From Micromonospora sp. NBC_01740 (GTDB lineage: Bacteria; Actinomycetota; Actinomycetes; Mycobacteriales; Micromonosporaceae): DNA of 64,000 nucleotides. Shown piece by piece: positions 53,575 to 61,477 of this stretch; the first letter of the stretch is position 1, and each line of letters begins with the position of its first letter. Location: assembly GCF_035920365.1 (NCBI RefSeq), contig NZ_CP109150.1, positions 2,728,001-2,792,000 on the forward strand. Reading direction: 5' to 3'. The notes under the pieces are model-generated. The model was not told the origin of the DNA. It searched no databases and saw nothing but the letters and a program-made list of their open reading frames with translations. Made by a program: the position numbers and the translations under genes.

Positions 53575-54876
53575 TCACATGACGTGTAGGAAGGCCGCCC
53601 AGCCGTTCCCGATCTTGACGGGGTTGCCGAGGCCGGTTCCGTTGTGGGGGTAGTACCAGAGGTTTCCGTTGGCGTCGACTCCCAGGATGTCGGCGGCGCC
53701 GTCGCCGCTCCAGTCGGCGGCCATGACGTGCTTGAAGGTCGCCCAGCCGTATCCGATCTTGACGGGGTTGCCGAGGCCGGTTCCGTTGTGGGGGTAGTAC
53801 CAGAGGTTTCCGTTGGCGTCGACTCCCAGGATGTCGGCGGCGCCGTCGCCGCTCCAGTCGGCGGCCATGACGTGCTTGAAGGTCGCCCAGCCGTATCCGA
53901 TCTTGACGGGGTTGCCGAGGCCGGTTCCGTTGTGCGGGTAGTACCAGAGGTTTCCGCTGGCGTCGACTCCCAGGACGTCGGCGGCGCCGTCACCGCTCCA
54001 GTCCGCGGCCATCACGTGCTTGAAGGCCGCCCAGCCATTCCCGATCTGCGTGTAGCCGGACAGTTTGTAGCTGTTGTTCGGGTAGTACAACAGCCTTCCT
54101 GAGGAATCGACTCCCAGGACGTCGGCGGCGCCGTCACCGCTCCAGTCGGCGGCCATGACGTGCTTGAAGGCCGCCCAACCGATCCCGATCTTCACCGGGG
54201 TGCTGAGACCGGAAAGGTTGTGCGGGTAGTACCAGAAGTCGCCGTTGGCGGCGACCCCCAGCACATCGGCGGCACCGTCACCACTGAAGTCGGACACCCG
54301 TTCGCCATCAGCTCCGGGCAGGTTGGTGGAAAGGGAGTTCTGGCTCACGGGCGCGGTGCCGGTGGGATAGTTGGTGCCGTTCTCCACGGTGTTGGGGATC
54401 TCGCGGCTGAGCTGGGAGTCGCAGTAGACGACGTTCCAGTGCAGGTGTGGACCGGTCACATTTCCGGTGGCGCCGGACGCGCCGATGTGCTGCCCCTGCG
54501 CCACCCATTGCCCTCTGTCGACGATGGTGGTGCTGAGGTGGGCGTACTGGGAGCATCGATTGTTGCCGTGGTCGATCAGCGCGATTATGCCTCCGCCGCT
54601 GCTCCATCCCTCGTAGCGGACGGTGCCGGCGGCCGAGGCGACGATCGGGGTGCCCTGCGGCATGGCGAAGTCGACGGCATGTCGGTTGTAGCCGTCGTTG
54701 TGGGAGTAGCCGCTCCCGGGGGTCTGGGTGATGGTGTACGCGTGTCCAGCCCGGTAGGGCAGCTTGAATGGTGCGCCACTGCCGGCGAGCGCGGACCCCT
54801 GAGGAACCAGGATTCCGAGCACGGCGACAAGCGCAGCCATGCTGACTGCGATATTCCGACGCAAGTGAGCCTCCAT
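53575..54876 (-). CDS. Secreted M23 peptidase with C-terminal FG-GAP/VCBS repeats
   Basis: A 433-residue exported protein. Signal peptide ends near residue 31 (VPQGSALAG). Residues ~35-170 are a LytM/M23 zinc endopeptidase domain: HAVDFAMPQGTPIVASAAG (first His/Asp ligands), IIALIDHGN, and GPHLHWNV (HxH motif). After ~195, repeated 48-residue FG-GAP-like modules (WSGDGAADVLGVD, LWYYPHNGTGLGNPVKIG) with calcium-binding Asp/Gly loops end the protein. M23 enzymes cut peptidoglycan cross-bridges; the repeats may bind glycan or protein. ATG at 54876 has AGG 4 nt upstream. Repeats are nearly identical. Confidence 0.92.
   Translation of the reverse strand: MEAHLRRNIAVSMAALVAVLGILVPQGSALAGSGAPFKLPYRAGHAYTITQTPGSGYSHNDGYNRHAVDFAMPQGTPIVASAAGTVRYEGWSSGGGIIALIDHGNNRCSQYAHLSTTIVDRGQWVAQGQHIGASGATGNVTGPHLHWNVVYCDSQLSREIPNTVENGTNYPTGTAPVSQNSLSTNLPGADGERVSDFSGDGAADVLGVAANGDFWYYPHNLSGLSTPVKIGIGWAAFKHVMAADWSGDGAADVLGVDSSGRLLYYPNNSYKLSGYTQIGNGWAAFKHVMAADWSGDGAADVLGVDASGNLWYYPHNGTGLGNPVKIGYGWATFKHVMAADWSGDGAADILGVDANGNLWYYPHNGTGLGNPVKIGYGWATFKHVMAADWSGDGAADILGVDANGNLWYYPHNGTGLGNPVKIGNGWAAFLHVM
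53584..54303 (-). repeat. Five tandem 144-bp repeats in the peptidase gene
   Basis: The anchor word GTGCTTGAAG (or a close variant) recurs at 53584, 53728, 53872, 54016 and 54160, exactly 144 bp apart. The first three units differ by only a few bases; the fourth and fifth are more diverged. Each unit is one 48-residue FG-GAP/VCBS module. The near-identity points to recent duplication or gene conversion. Confidence 0.9.
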
Positions 54877-55052
54877 GTACCTATGTGGAATATCGACCTT
54901 GCAGCCGCAACCCATGAGCCACGGACCTTCGGGCGCGATCTGGCCCAGAGGGTGTCCCAACGAGGCCGAGACTGTCAAGATCGCCAATGGCTCTATGCGT
55001 CGTCGCCGCCCGGGGCCTGACCGTACGCACCGACTGACCGCGAGGGGGCACC

Positions 55053-55628
55053 ATGGACGCCGACGCCGACGCCGTCCCGACCGGCAGCGCGGAGACGATC
55101 CTCGTCTGCGTCCGGGGCAACTCAGGCTCGGGCAAGAGCAGCATCGCCCGGGAGTTGCGGCGTCGGCACGGCCGGGGCTGTGCGCTGGTCGAACAGGACT
55201 ACCTGCGCCGCATCGTGTTGCGCGAGCGCGACAAGCCCGGCGGCGTGGCCCCGGCGTTGATCGAACAGACCGTACGGTTCGCGCTCGACCACGGTTACCA
55301 CGTCGTGCTGGAGGGCATCCTGCACACCGGCCGCCACCGGGCCGTCCTGACGGCGCTGCGGGACGGTCACCGGGGGCGGTCGCTCTTCGTCTACCTCGAC
55401 GTGTCCCTGCCTGAGACCCTGCGCCGGCACCTGACGCGCCCGCAGGCTGGCGAGTTCACCGCCGCGCAGATGAGCGGCTGGTACGCGGCCCACGACGTCC
55501 TCGGCTGGCCCGACGAACTCGTCCTCCCGGAGGCCACCACGCTGGAGGACGCCGTCCAGGTCGTCGCCGCGGCCGCCGGGCTGCCCCAGACCGGAGGCGA
55601 CGTCGACGCGCTCCCGATCGTCCCGTAG
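55053..55628 (+). CDS. P-loop kinase / AAA-family ATP-binding protein
   Basis: A 191-residue nucleoside-kinase-like protein. Walker A VRGNSGSGKSSIARELRRR, a LVEQDYLRR second motif (DXD-like, as in chloramphenicol phosphotransferase and related zeta-type kinases), and HVVLEGILHTGRHR as a lid-region arginine block. Probably phosphorylates a small molecule; the exact substrate is not evident. ATG at 55053 with GAGGGGG upstream. Stands alone. Confidence 0.85.
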   Translation: MDADADAVPTGSAETILVCVRGNSGSGKSSIARELRRRHGRGCALVEQDYLRRIVLRERDKPGGVAPALIEQTVRFALDHGYHVVLEGILHTGRHRAVLTALRDGHRGRSLFVYLDVSLPETLRRHLTRPQAGEFTAAQMSGWYAAHDVLGWPDELVLPEATTLEDAVQVVAAAAGLPQTGGDVDALPIVP

Positions 55629-55647
55629 CCCACGCGAGGCGTTCCCG

Positions 55648-55701
55648 CTGCCCTGCGGGCGGGCCACCGGCGACCTGCCCTGCGGGCGGGCCACCGGCGA
55701 C
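55648..55701. repeat. 27-bp tandem duplication
   Basis: A 27-bp unit beginning CTGCCCTGCGGGCGGGCC occurs twice head to tail (55648-55674 and 55675-55701) just after the kinase gene stop, without any coding frame. Each copy contains a small GCCCTGCGGGC inverted repeat that may act as a terminator hairpin. Confidence 0.85.
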
Positions 55702-55765
55702 CTCGCCGATCCGCCCGGACCGACCCCGGTGAGCTGTGACTCTCCGCTGCGGTCGAGCAGGTCCG

Positions 55766-56824
55766 TCATCTGGGTGGGGCGGCCACACCGCGACGGTTCG
55801 TCTCGCCTGCGGGAGGCGCGGGCGGCAGGATCATTCCCGCCCGCTTGACGGAACGCAGGGCGACGGCCACGTCCGCGTGCTGGAGGCCGGGGAGTTGGCC
55901 GATGGTGCCGGACAGGAACTCGTAGAGGGCGGCGTCGCTCTCCAGCGCGATCTCGCCGCACAGGTTCCGGTCCCCCGTCGTCGCGGAGATCATGAGTACG
56001 GCGGGGTGTGCGGCGAGCAGTTCGCCGGCCTGTCCGAGCTGCGTGGGGTTGACGCTGAGGGTGACGAAGGCGTTCACCGCGAGCCCGACGAGGCTGGGCT
56101 CGACGACGGTCCGCATGCGCAGGAATCCCGCCGCCATCATCGCCTCGGCCCGCCGCCGTACGGTGGCGGGGCTCGCGCCGCACCGCTCGGCGAGCTGCTG
56201 CCAGCCCTGGCGACCGTCCGTGGCGAGGCTGGCGATGATCAGCTCGTCGAGTCGGCTGAGCCGGGACGGCGTCTCGACGGGTGTCTGTTCGTTCCAGTGG
56301 TCCGTCCGCTGCGCCCGTAGCTCGTCGACGACCTCGGCCGGCAGCAGGCTCGGGCTCCAGTTGTGTGGCGTGCAGAACCTCCGGATGACCTGGTTGCTCC
56401 ATATCGCCAGGACACCGTCCAGGCCGGGCAGTTGCTCGAACATGAGCTGGAGCAGGTGCTCGTTGGAGGTGTAGGAGACCTCGGCCACGCAGTCGACGCT
56501 GCCCGTGAGCAGCTTGACGGAGCCGCACTCCTGCCACCGGGCCAGGTGTTCGGCGGAGCGGCCGGCGGCGTCCGGACGGCAGCGCAGCCGCACGAACAGC
56601 GATCGCGCCCGGCGGGTCGCCTCGCCGTCCATGACCCCGATGATCCGCACCGCACCGCTGCGCAGGAGTCGCGGGACCCGGCGGGAGACGGTGGCCTCCG
56701 AGGTGAAGACCGCCTCGCCGATCTGCGCGTGGGTGGCCCGCGGATGGGCGAGCAGGGCGCCGACGATCTGCCGGTCGAGTTCGTCCAAGGATCGACCATT
56801 CCCGTCAGCCGAGAGGTTTTGCAT
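55766..56824 (-). CDS. AsnC/Lrp-family regulator with two complete HTH-sensor units
   Basis: A 352-residue regulator made of two Lrp-like modules. Module 1: HTH LDELDRQIVGALLAHPRATHAQIGEAVFTSEATVSRRV then a RAM-like sensor (GEATRRARSLFVRLRC...). Module 2: HTH RLDELIIASLATDGRQGWQQLAERCGASPATVRRRAE followed by AFVTLSVNPTQLGQAGELL and ISATTGDRNLCGEIAL. The tandem layout is known in actinobacteria. Divergent from the carbohydrate operon at 56921, so it probably controls it. ATG at 56824; ATG 56839 is an alternative. Confidence 0.87.
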   Translation of the reverse strand: MQNLSADGNGRSLDELDRQIVGALLAHPRATHAQIGEAVFTSEATVSRRVPRLLRSGAVRIIGVMDGEATRRARSLFVRLRCRPDAAGRSAEHLARWQECGSVKLLTGSVDCVAEVSYTSNEHLLQLMFEQLPGLDGVLAIWSNQVIRRFCTPHNWSPSLLPAEVVDELRAQRTDHWNEQTPVETPSRLSRLDELIIASLATDGRQGWQQLAERCGASPATVRRRAEAMMAAGFLRMRTVVEPSLVGLAVNAFVTLSVNPTQLGQAGELLAAHPAVLMISATTGDRNLCGEIALESDAALYEFLSGTIGQLPGLQHADVAVALRSVKRAGMILPPAPPAGETNRRGVAAPPR

Positions 56825-56920
56825 GCGCGTATCTTGCATCTCACACTGGCATCTTGACAATCTCCCTCGTGTCTCCGGCAGACTCTCGCCCACGGGTCCG
56901 ACGGTTCGAGGAGGCAGAGG
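56825..56920. promoter_or_regulatory. Divergent control region between the AsnC regulator and the carbohydrate operon
   Basis: An AT-richer segment contains two ATCTTG words (56831-56836 and 56851-56856), two TTGCAT words (56819-56824 and 56834-56839) and TTGACA at 56854-56859. Spaced short repeats like these are what Lrp-type octamers wrap. TTGACA could be a -35 for the plus-strand gene, but the -10 is not clear. Confidence 0.35.
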
Positions 56921-58258
56921 GTGGCGCATCCGATCAGGCGTTCCAGCGCGGTCAGGGCCGGTGCGGCCGGCGCGGTCGTACTGCTCGCGGCGGCCGTACT
57001 GCCGGCGACCCCGGCGGTGTCGTCACCGGCGGCGAAGGCGGACGGCGCGCGGCCCGCGCAGCACGTGATCATGTTCGACTTCGACGGGTTCGACCCGCGC
57101 TTCCTCACGGGGCGCTACGCCGGACTGGCCGAGCTGCCGAACATCCGGGCGCTCATCGGGGAGGGCACCTTCGGCGTGGCCGACGGGTCGTACTCGTCGT
57201 ACTCCAACTCGTCGCGGACGACCACCGCGACCGGCGCGTACCCGGCCGTGCACCGCAACACCGGCTACTACTACAACCAGGAGACCGACCGCGGTGTCTC
57301 CCAGGAGCGCCACATCGAGCCCGGCGTGGAGACGATCGCCCACTCGCTGAAGCGACAGGACCGGACCGCGGCCTACCTCCAGTGGTACGCGGTGCAGAAC
57401 TACGGCGCCACGTACGGCGACCCCGCCGCGCTGTACACCCAGCCGGGCGGCAACTGCGAGACCCGCGCCGACCAGGCGATCGCGCTGCTGCGCGGCGAAC
57501 CGGTCAACTCCGGCGGCACCATGGTCGACCCGGCCGCGATCCCGGACCTGATCACCGTCTACTGCGACGACGTCGACGGCGTGCTGCACGACGGCGGGTT
57601 CTCCGACCCCGACCTGCCCGCCGCCCTGGCCCGCGTGGACGCCCAGATCGGGCGGGTCCGCGAGGCCGCCCGCGAGGCCGGCGTCCTGGACCGGACGGCG
57701 TTCGTCGTCACGGCCGACCACGGTGCCCGGGAATGGACCGTCCCGCTGCTGCCCGAGGTGCTCGACCGGCTCTCCGCGACCGGCCTCAAGGTCCAGGTCG
57801 TCGCCAGCTCGGGCGGCGTACCGGATCCGGCCAGCGAGATCGTCGTCGTGCCCGCCCCGCGTACCGCCGACATCACCCTGCGGGGCCGGGCGGACACCCC
57901 GGAGAACGCCCGCCGCATCGCCGGGATCATCCGGGGCATCCCGGGCATCGCGGCCGTCCGTGACCAGCAGGACCTGCGCCGGTTGAAGGCCAGCGACAAG
58001 CTCGGCGACCTCGTGGTGGAGCCGGTCGAGCCGTACCACCTCTCCACGCTCGCCGACGGCGCCCCCCGCGCCTCGCACGGCGCCCTGCCGGAGGCGCAGG
58101 TCCCGATGGTGCTCTCCGGCGCCGGGATCCGCCGCGGCGTCCCGCTGCGCAACGTCGGCCTGGTCGACGTGGCCGCCACCATCAGCGCCCTGCTCGGCGT
58201 GCGCCCGCCGGCGAACTCGCAGGGCCACGTCATGCGCGGGGCCGTCGAGCGGTCCTGA
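56921..58258 (+). CDS. Secreted alkaline-phosphatase-superfamily phosphodiesterase/nucleotide pyrophosphatase
   Basis: A 445-residue exported enzyme. Signal peptide to about residue 35 (AVLPATPAVSS). Motifs of the type I phosphodiesterase/alkaline phosphatase fold: HVIMFDFDGFDPRFL (first metal Asp), SNSSRTTTATGAYPAVHRN (Thr nucleophile region), VVTADHGAREWTV (metal-binding DHG) and late PRASHGALPEAQVPMV. All metal positions are present. GTG at 56921 has GAGGCAGAGG before it. First gene of the operon with transporter, oxidoreductase and GH89 genes; a phosphodiester-containing glycan or sugar phosphate substrate is plausible. Confidence 0.87.
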   Translation: MAHPIRRSSAVRAGAAGAVVLLAAAVLPATPAVSSPAAKADGARPAQHVIMFDFDGFDPRFLTGRYAGLAELPNIRALIGEGTFGVADGSYSSYSNSSRTTTATGAYPAVHRNTGYYYNQETDRGVSQERHIEPGVETIAHSLKRQDRTAAYLQWYAVQNYGATYGDPAALYTQPGGNCETRADQAIALLRGEPVNSGGTMVDPAAIPDLITVYCDDVDGVLHDGGFSDPDLPAALARVDAQIGRVREAAREAGVLDRTAFVVTADHGAREWTVPLLPEVLDRLSATGLKVQVVASSGGVPDPASEIVVVPAPRTADITLRGRADTPENARRIAGIIRGIPGIAAVRDQQDLRRLKASDKLGDLVVEPVEPYHLSTLADGAPRASHGALPEAQVPMVLSGAGIRRGVPLRNVGLVDVAATISALLGVRPPANSQGHVMRGAVERS

Positions 58259-58293
58259 CCGTCGTCACCAAGCAGATCGAGGAGAGACAGCAC

Positions 58294-59667
58294 ATGGTCC
58301 ACCTGACGAAGCGCCGGTGGGCGGCGGCTCTCGCCGCCGCGACCGCGCTCACCATGCTCGCCGCCTGCGGCGGGTCCGAGTCGGAGGCGGAAAAGGCCAA
58401 GGAGATCACCTTCTGGACGCCGCAGACGACCCCGCAGCGGGTCGCGGCGCAGGAGAAGGTCGCGGCTCGGTTCACCGAGAAGACCGGCATCGCCGTGAAG
58501 GTCGTGCCGCTCAGCGAGGCCGACCAGAAGCAGGCCCTGGCGACGGGCGCCGCCTCCGGGGACGTGCCCGACGTGATGCTGCACAGCTCCACGACCACGG
58601 CCGCCTGGCGTTCCCAGGGGCTGCTGAACACCGGTGCCGCCGAGGAGGTCGTCAAGGACCTCGGCGCCGAGACGTTCAACGCGAACGCCCTGAAGGCGTT
58701 CAGCCTGGACGACAAGGTCGGCGCCGTGCCGAGCGACGGCTGGGTGCACCTGCTGGTGTACCGCAAGGACCTCCTCCAGGCGGCGAACGTCGCGGTGCCG
58801 ACCAACCTCGAGGAGGTGGCGAAGGCCGCCACCACGATGAAGGCGACCGGGGTGTCCGGAATCGCCCTGGGCACCCAGTCCGGCACCGCCTCGGGGACCG
58901 AGGCCATCTACTCGATGTTCCAGAGCGCGGGCTGCCAGCTCGTGCAGGACGGCAAGGTCACCATCGACTCGCCGGAGTGCACCAAGGCGGCCGAGCAGTT
59001 CAAGGTCCTGCGCGACTCCAGCGCCCAGGGTGACTTCGACGTGACCAGCGCGCGGGCGGCCTACCTCGCCGGCAAGTCCTCGATGCTGCTCTTCTCGACC
59101 CACATCCTCGACGAGCTGGCCGGCCTCGACTCGGCGAACCCGCCGACCTGCCCGCAGTGCAAGGCCGACCCGGCGTTCCTGTCGAAGAACTCCGGATTCA
59201 TCACCGTGCTCGACCGGAACCACCCGGCGCAGTACGGCGCGACCCTCGGCTACGGCATCCCGGAGGGCGCCAACACCACCGGGGCGAAGGAGTTCATCAA
59301 GTTCATGCTGGAGGACGGCTACTCGGACACGCTCGCCTCGGCGACCGAGGGTCGGATCCCGCTGCGCAACGGCACCAAGGCCGAGCCGAACGCGTACCTC
59401 GACGCGTGGGGCAAGCTGGGCGTCGGCCCGGAGGCCAAGAGCTCCGTCGCCGAGCTGTACGGCCCGGAGATGGTCACCCAGATCCGCGAGGGCGTCAACG
59501 CCGTGAGCCTGTGGGGCATGGGCACGAAGGACTCCCCGCTGGCCGGCGCGGTCACCGCCGAGAACGTGCTCGCGCAGTTCCTCGAGCGGCTCTACGGCGG
59601 GCAGTCTCCGGCCGACATCACGAAGGCGATGGCCGAAGAGGTCAAGAAGGTCCAGGCCGAACTGTGA
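58294..59667 (+). CDS. ABC transporter sugar-binding lipoprotein (CUT1)
   Basis: A 457-residue solute-binding protein. Lipobox TMLAACGGSESE at ~residues 20-25 gives a membrane-anchored lipoprotein; the mature protein has the MalE-like type II fold pattern ITFWTPQTTPQRVAAQEKV, PDVMLHSSTTTAAW, and an ATEGRIPLRNG segment. A CPQCKADP cysteine pair (~residues 286-296) is unusual for the family. Receptor for a sugar imported by the next two permeases. ATG at 58294 with a GGAGAGA site. 4 bp from the next gene. Confidence 0.94.
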   Translation: MVHLTKRRWAAALAAATALTMLAACGGSESEAEKAKEITFWTPQTTPQRVAAQEKVAARFTEKTGIAVKVVPLSEADQKQALATGAASGDVPDVMLHSSTTTAAWRSQGLLNTGAAEEVVKDLGAETFNANALKAFSLDDKVGAVPSDGWVHLLVYRKDLLQAANVAVPTNLEEVAKAATTMKATGVSGIALGTQSGTASGTEAIYSMFQSAGCQLVQDGKVTIDSPECTKAAEQFKVLRDSSAQGDFDVTSARAAYLAGKSSMLLFSTHILDELAGLDSANPPTCPQCKADPAFLSKNSGFITVLDRNHPAQYGATLGYGIPEGANTTGAKEFIKFMLEDGYSDTLASATEGRIPLRNGTKAEPNAYLDAWGKLGVGPEAKSSVAELYGPEMVTQIREGVNAVSLWGMGTKDSPLAGAVTAENVLAQFLERLYGGQSPADITKAMAEEVKKVQAEL

Positions 59668-60620
59668 GCACGCCGACAGTGCGGTCCTCCCGCTGGGAGC
59701 GGCTCAGCCGCTCCCAGCGGGAGAACCTCAACGGCCAGCTCCTCACCGGTCCGACCCTGCTGCTGCTCGCGCTGGTCGTCCTGCTCCCGTTCGTCCTGGT
59801 CGTCATCTTCGGGTTCTCCGACACGCGGCTGATCGACATTCCCCGGCTGTCACCGTCCACCATCGAGTGGACCTTCGAGAACATCGCCGACGCCTGGCGG
59901 TCGGACGCGTTCTGGGGCGCGCTCTGGACCACCGTCGCCTACGCGACCCTGACCACGCTCGGGTCCATCGGCGTCGGCATGGCCCTCGCCCTCGCCCTGC
60001 GCCGCCCCTTCCGGGGGCGCGGGCTCGTCCGCGCGCTGCTGCTGATCCCGTACGTGCTGCCGGTCATCGCGGCGGCGATGATCTGGCGCACGATGCTCAA
60101 CCCCCAGTACGGCATCGTCAACGCGATCGGCATGGAGTACCTCGGCTGGCAGAGCCCCATCGGCTTCCTCAGCACCACCTCGACCGACGTGGCGGGTCTG
60201 CCCGTACCGGTGTCGCTGCTCGTCGTCGTCGCCTTCGAGATCTGGAAGTCGTTCCCGCTCGCCTTCCTCTTCGTCACCGCGCGGCTGCAGAACGTGCCGG
60301 GCGGGATCGAGGAGGCCGCGGCACTGGACGGGGCCTCCCGCTGGCAGAACCTGCGCCACATCATCCTTCCCCAGTTGCGGGGGGTGGTCCTGCTGCTGAT
60401 GCTGCTGCGCTTCATCTGGTCGTTCCAGAACTTCAACGACGTCTACCTGCTGACCGAGGGCGCCGGCGGCACCCAGGTCATGGCGATCAAGGTCTACACC
60501 GAGCTGGTGACCCGGTCCGACATCGGCAGCGCGGCGGCGTACGGACTGCTGATGTCGCTGATCCTCTGCGTGCTGCTGGCCGGCTACGTCCTGCTCTCCC
60601 GGCGGAAGGAGACGTTGTGA
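59664..60620 (+). CDS. ABC transporter permease (CUT1, MalF-like)
   Basis: A 318-residue permease with six membrane helices and the EAA loop GGIEEAAALDGASRWQNLRHIILPQLR that contacts the ATPase. GTG overlaps the binding-protein stop by 4 bp. Its first ~20 codons are encoded by a perfect inverted repeat (59688-59722), giving the palindromic peptide RWERLSRSQRENL. No ATP-binding gene is in the operon, so a shared MsiK-type ATPase is likely used. Confidence 0.94.
   Translation: MSTPTVRSSRWERLSRSQRENLNGQLLTGPTLLLLALVVLLPFVLVVIFGFSDTRLIDIPRLSPSTIEWTFENIADAWRSDAFWGALWTTVAYATLTTLGSIGVGMALALALRRPFRGRGLVRALLLIPYVLPVIAAAMIWRTMLNPQYGIVNAIGMEYLGWQSPIGFLSTTSTDVAGLPVPVSLLVVVAFEIWKSFPLAFLFVTARLQNVPGGIEEAAALDGASRWQNLRHIILPQLRGVVLLLMLLRFIWSFQNFNDVYLLTEGAGGTQVMAIKVYTELVTRSDIGSAAAYGLLMSLILCVLLAGYVLLSRRKETL
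59688..59722 (+). promoter_or_regulatory. Perfect 17-bp inverted repeat within permease codons 9-20
   Basis: TCCCGCTGGGAGCGGCT, one base, then AGCCGCTCCCAGCGGGA: a near loop-less hairpin that would form in the mRNA 20-55 nt after the binding-protein stop. It may reduce permease translation or stabilise the upstream binding-protein message. That would set receptor in excess over permease, as with hairpins between malE and malF in other bacteria. Confidence 0.6.
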
Positions 60621-61477
60621 GTTCGGCGATGCGGCCCTCGCGCCCGGTGAACGTCCTGCGGTGGACGCTCATCACCGTCGCGCTCGTCTGCGCCGTGGGA
60701 CCCGTGCTCTACGGGGTGCTGCTCTCGCTGCGCCCCCACTCCGCGGTGCTGATGGAGCCCCTCGACGTCGTCCCCGGTCTCTCCGAGATCGACCTGTCCA
60801 GCTACGTCACGGCGATGAAGGACGAGTCGGCGGGCGGCTTCGGGCTCGGCCGGTTCGTGGTCAACTCCCTGCTGGTCGCCCTGGCCACCGTCGCGGTGTC
60901 GATCGTCGCGTGCATCTTCGGCGCGTACGCCGTGGCCCGCCTGCGCTACCGGGGCCGGCGCTTCACCAGCGGCATCATCCTCGCCGTCTACCTCTTCCCG
61001 GGCATCGTGCTCGCGGTGCCGAAGTTCGTCATCCTGAGCCGGCTGGGGCTGACCAGGTCGCTTGTCGGGTTGCTCGTCATCTACGTCGCCGCCACCGTCC
61101 CGGTCGCGCTCTACATGATGCGCAACTACTTCCTCGCCCTGCCGGAGAGCGTCGAGGAGGCGGCCCTGCTCGACGGGTGCTCGCTGCCGACGATGCTGCG
61201 CAAGGTCGTACTGCCGATCGCGCTGCCCGGCGTGGTGGCGACCGCCATCTACGTCTTCATGATCGCGTGGAACGAGTACTTCTACGCGCTGTTGTTCCTG
61301 GTCCAGGACCGGTCCCGGTGGACGGCTCCGCTCGGTCTCGCCCAGCTCACCGACTTCCAGGTGCCCGTGACCGTGCTCCTGGCCGGCTCCATCGCGGTGA
61401 CCGTACCGGTCATCGTCATCTTCTTCCTCGCCCAGCGCTACATCGTCACCGGACTGACCTCCGGGGCGGACAAGTGA
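60617..61477 (+). CDS. ABC transporter permease (CUT1, MalG-like)
   Basis: A 286-residue permease with six helices and the EAA motif ESVEEAALLDGCSLPTMLRKVVLPIALPG. It ends in the basic FLAQRYIVTGLTSGADK typical of MalG-like proteins. GTG overlaps the previous permease's stop by 4 bp and its own stop overlaps the next gene's GTG by 4 bp. Works with the other permease and the lipoprotein for sugar uptake. Confidence 0.95.
   Translation: MSSAMRPSRPVNVLRWTLITVALVCAVGPVLYGVLLSLRPHSAVLMEPLDVVPGLSEIDLSSYVTAMKDESAGGFGLGRFVVNSLLVALATVAVSIVACIFGAYAVARLRYRGRRFTSGIILAVYLFPGIVLAVPKFVILSRLGLTRSLVGLLVIYVAATVPVALYMMRNYFLALPESVEEAALLDGCSLPTMLRKVVLPIALPGVVATAIYVFMIAWNEYFYALLFLVQDRSRWTAPLGLAQLTDFQVPVTVLLAGSIAVTVPVIVIFFLAQRYIVTGLTSGADK

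Noticed and set aside
53575..54303. CRISPR-like regular repeats
   Set aside because: The period is 144 bp, in frame, and each unit encodes an FG-GAP module; there are no spacers.
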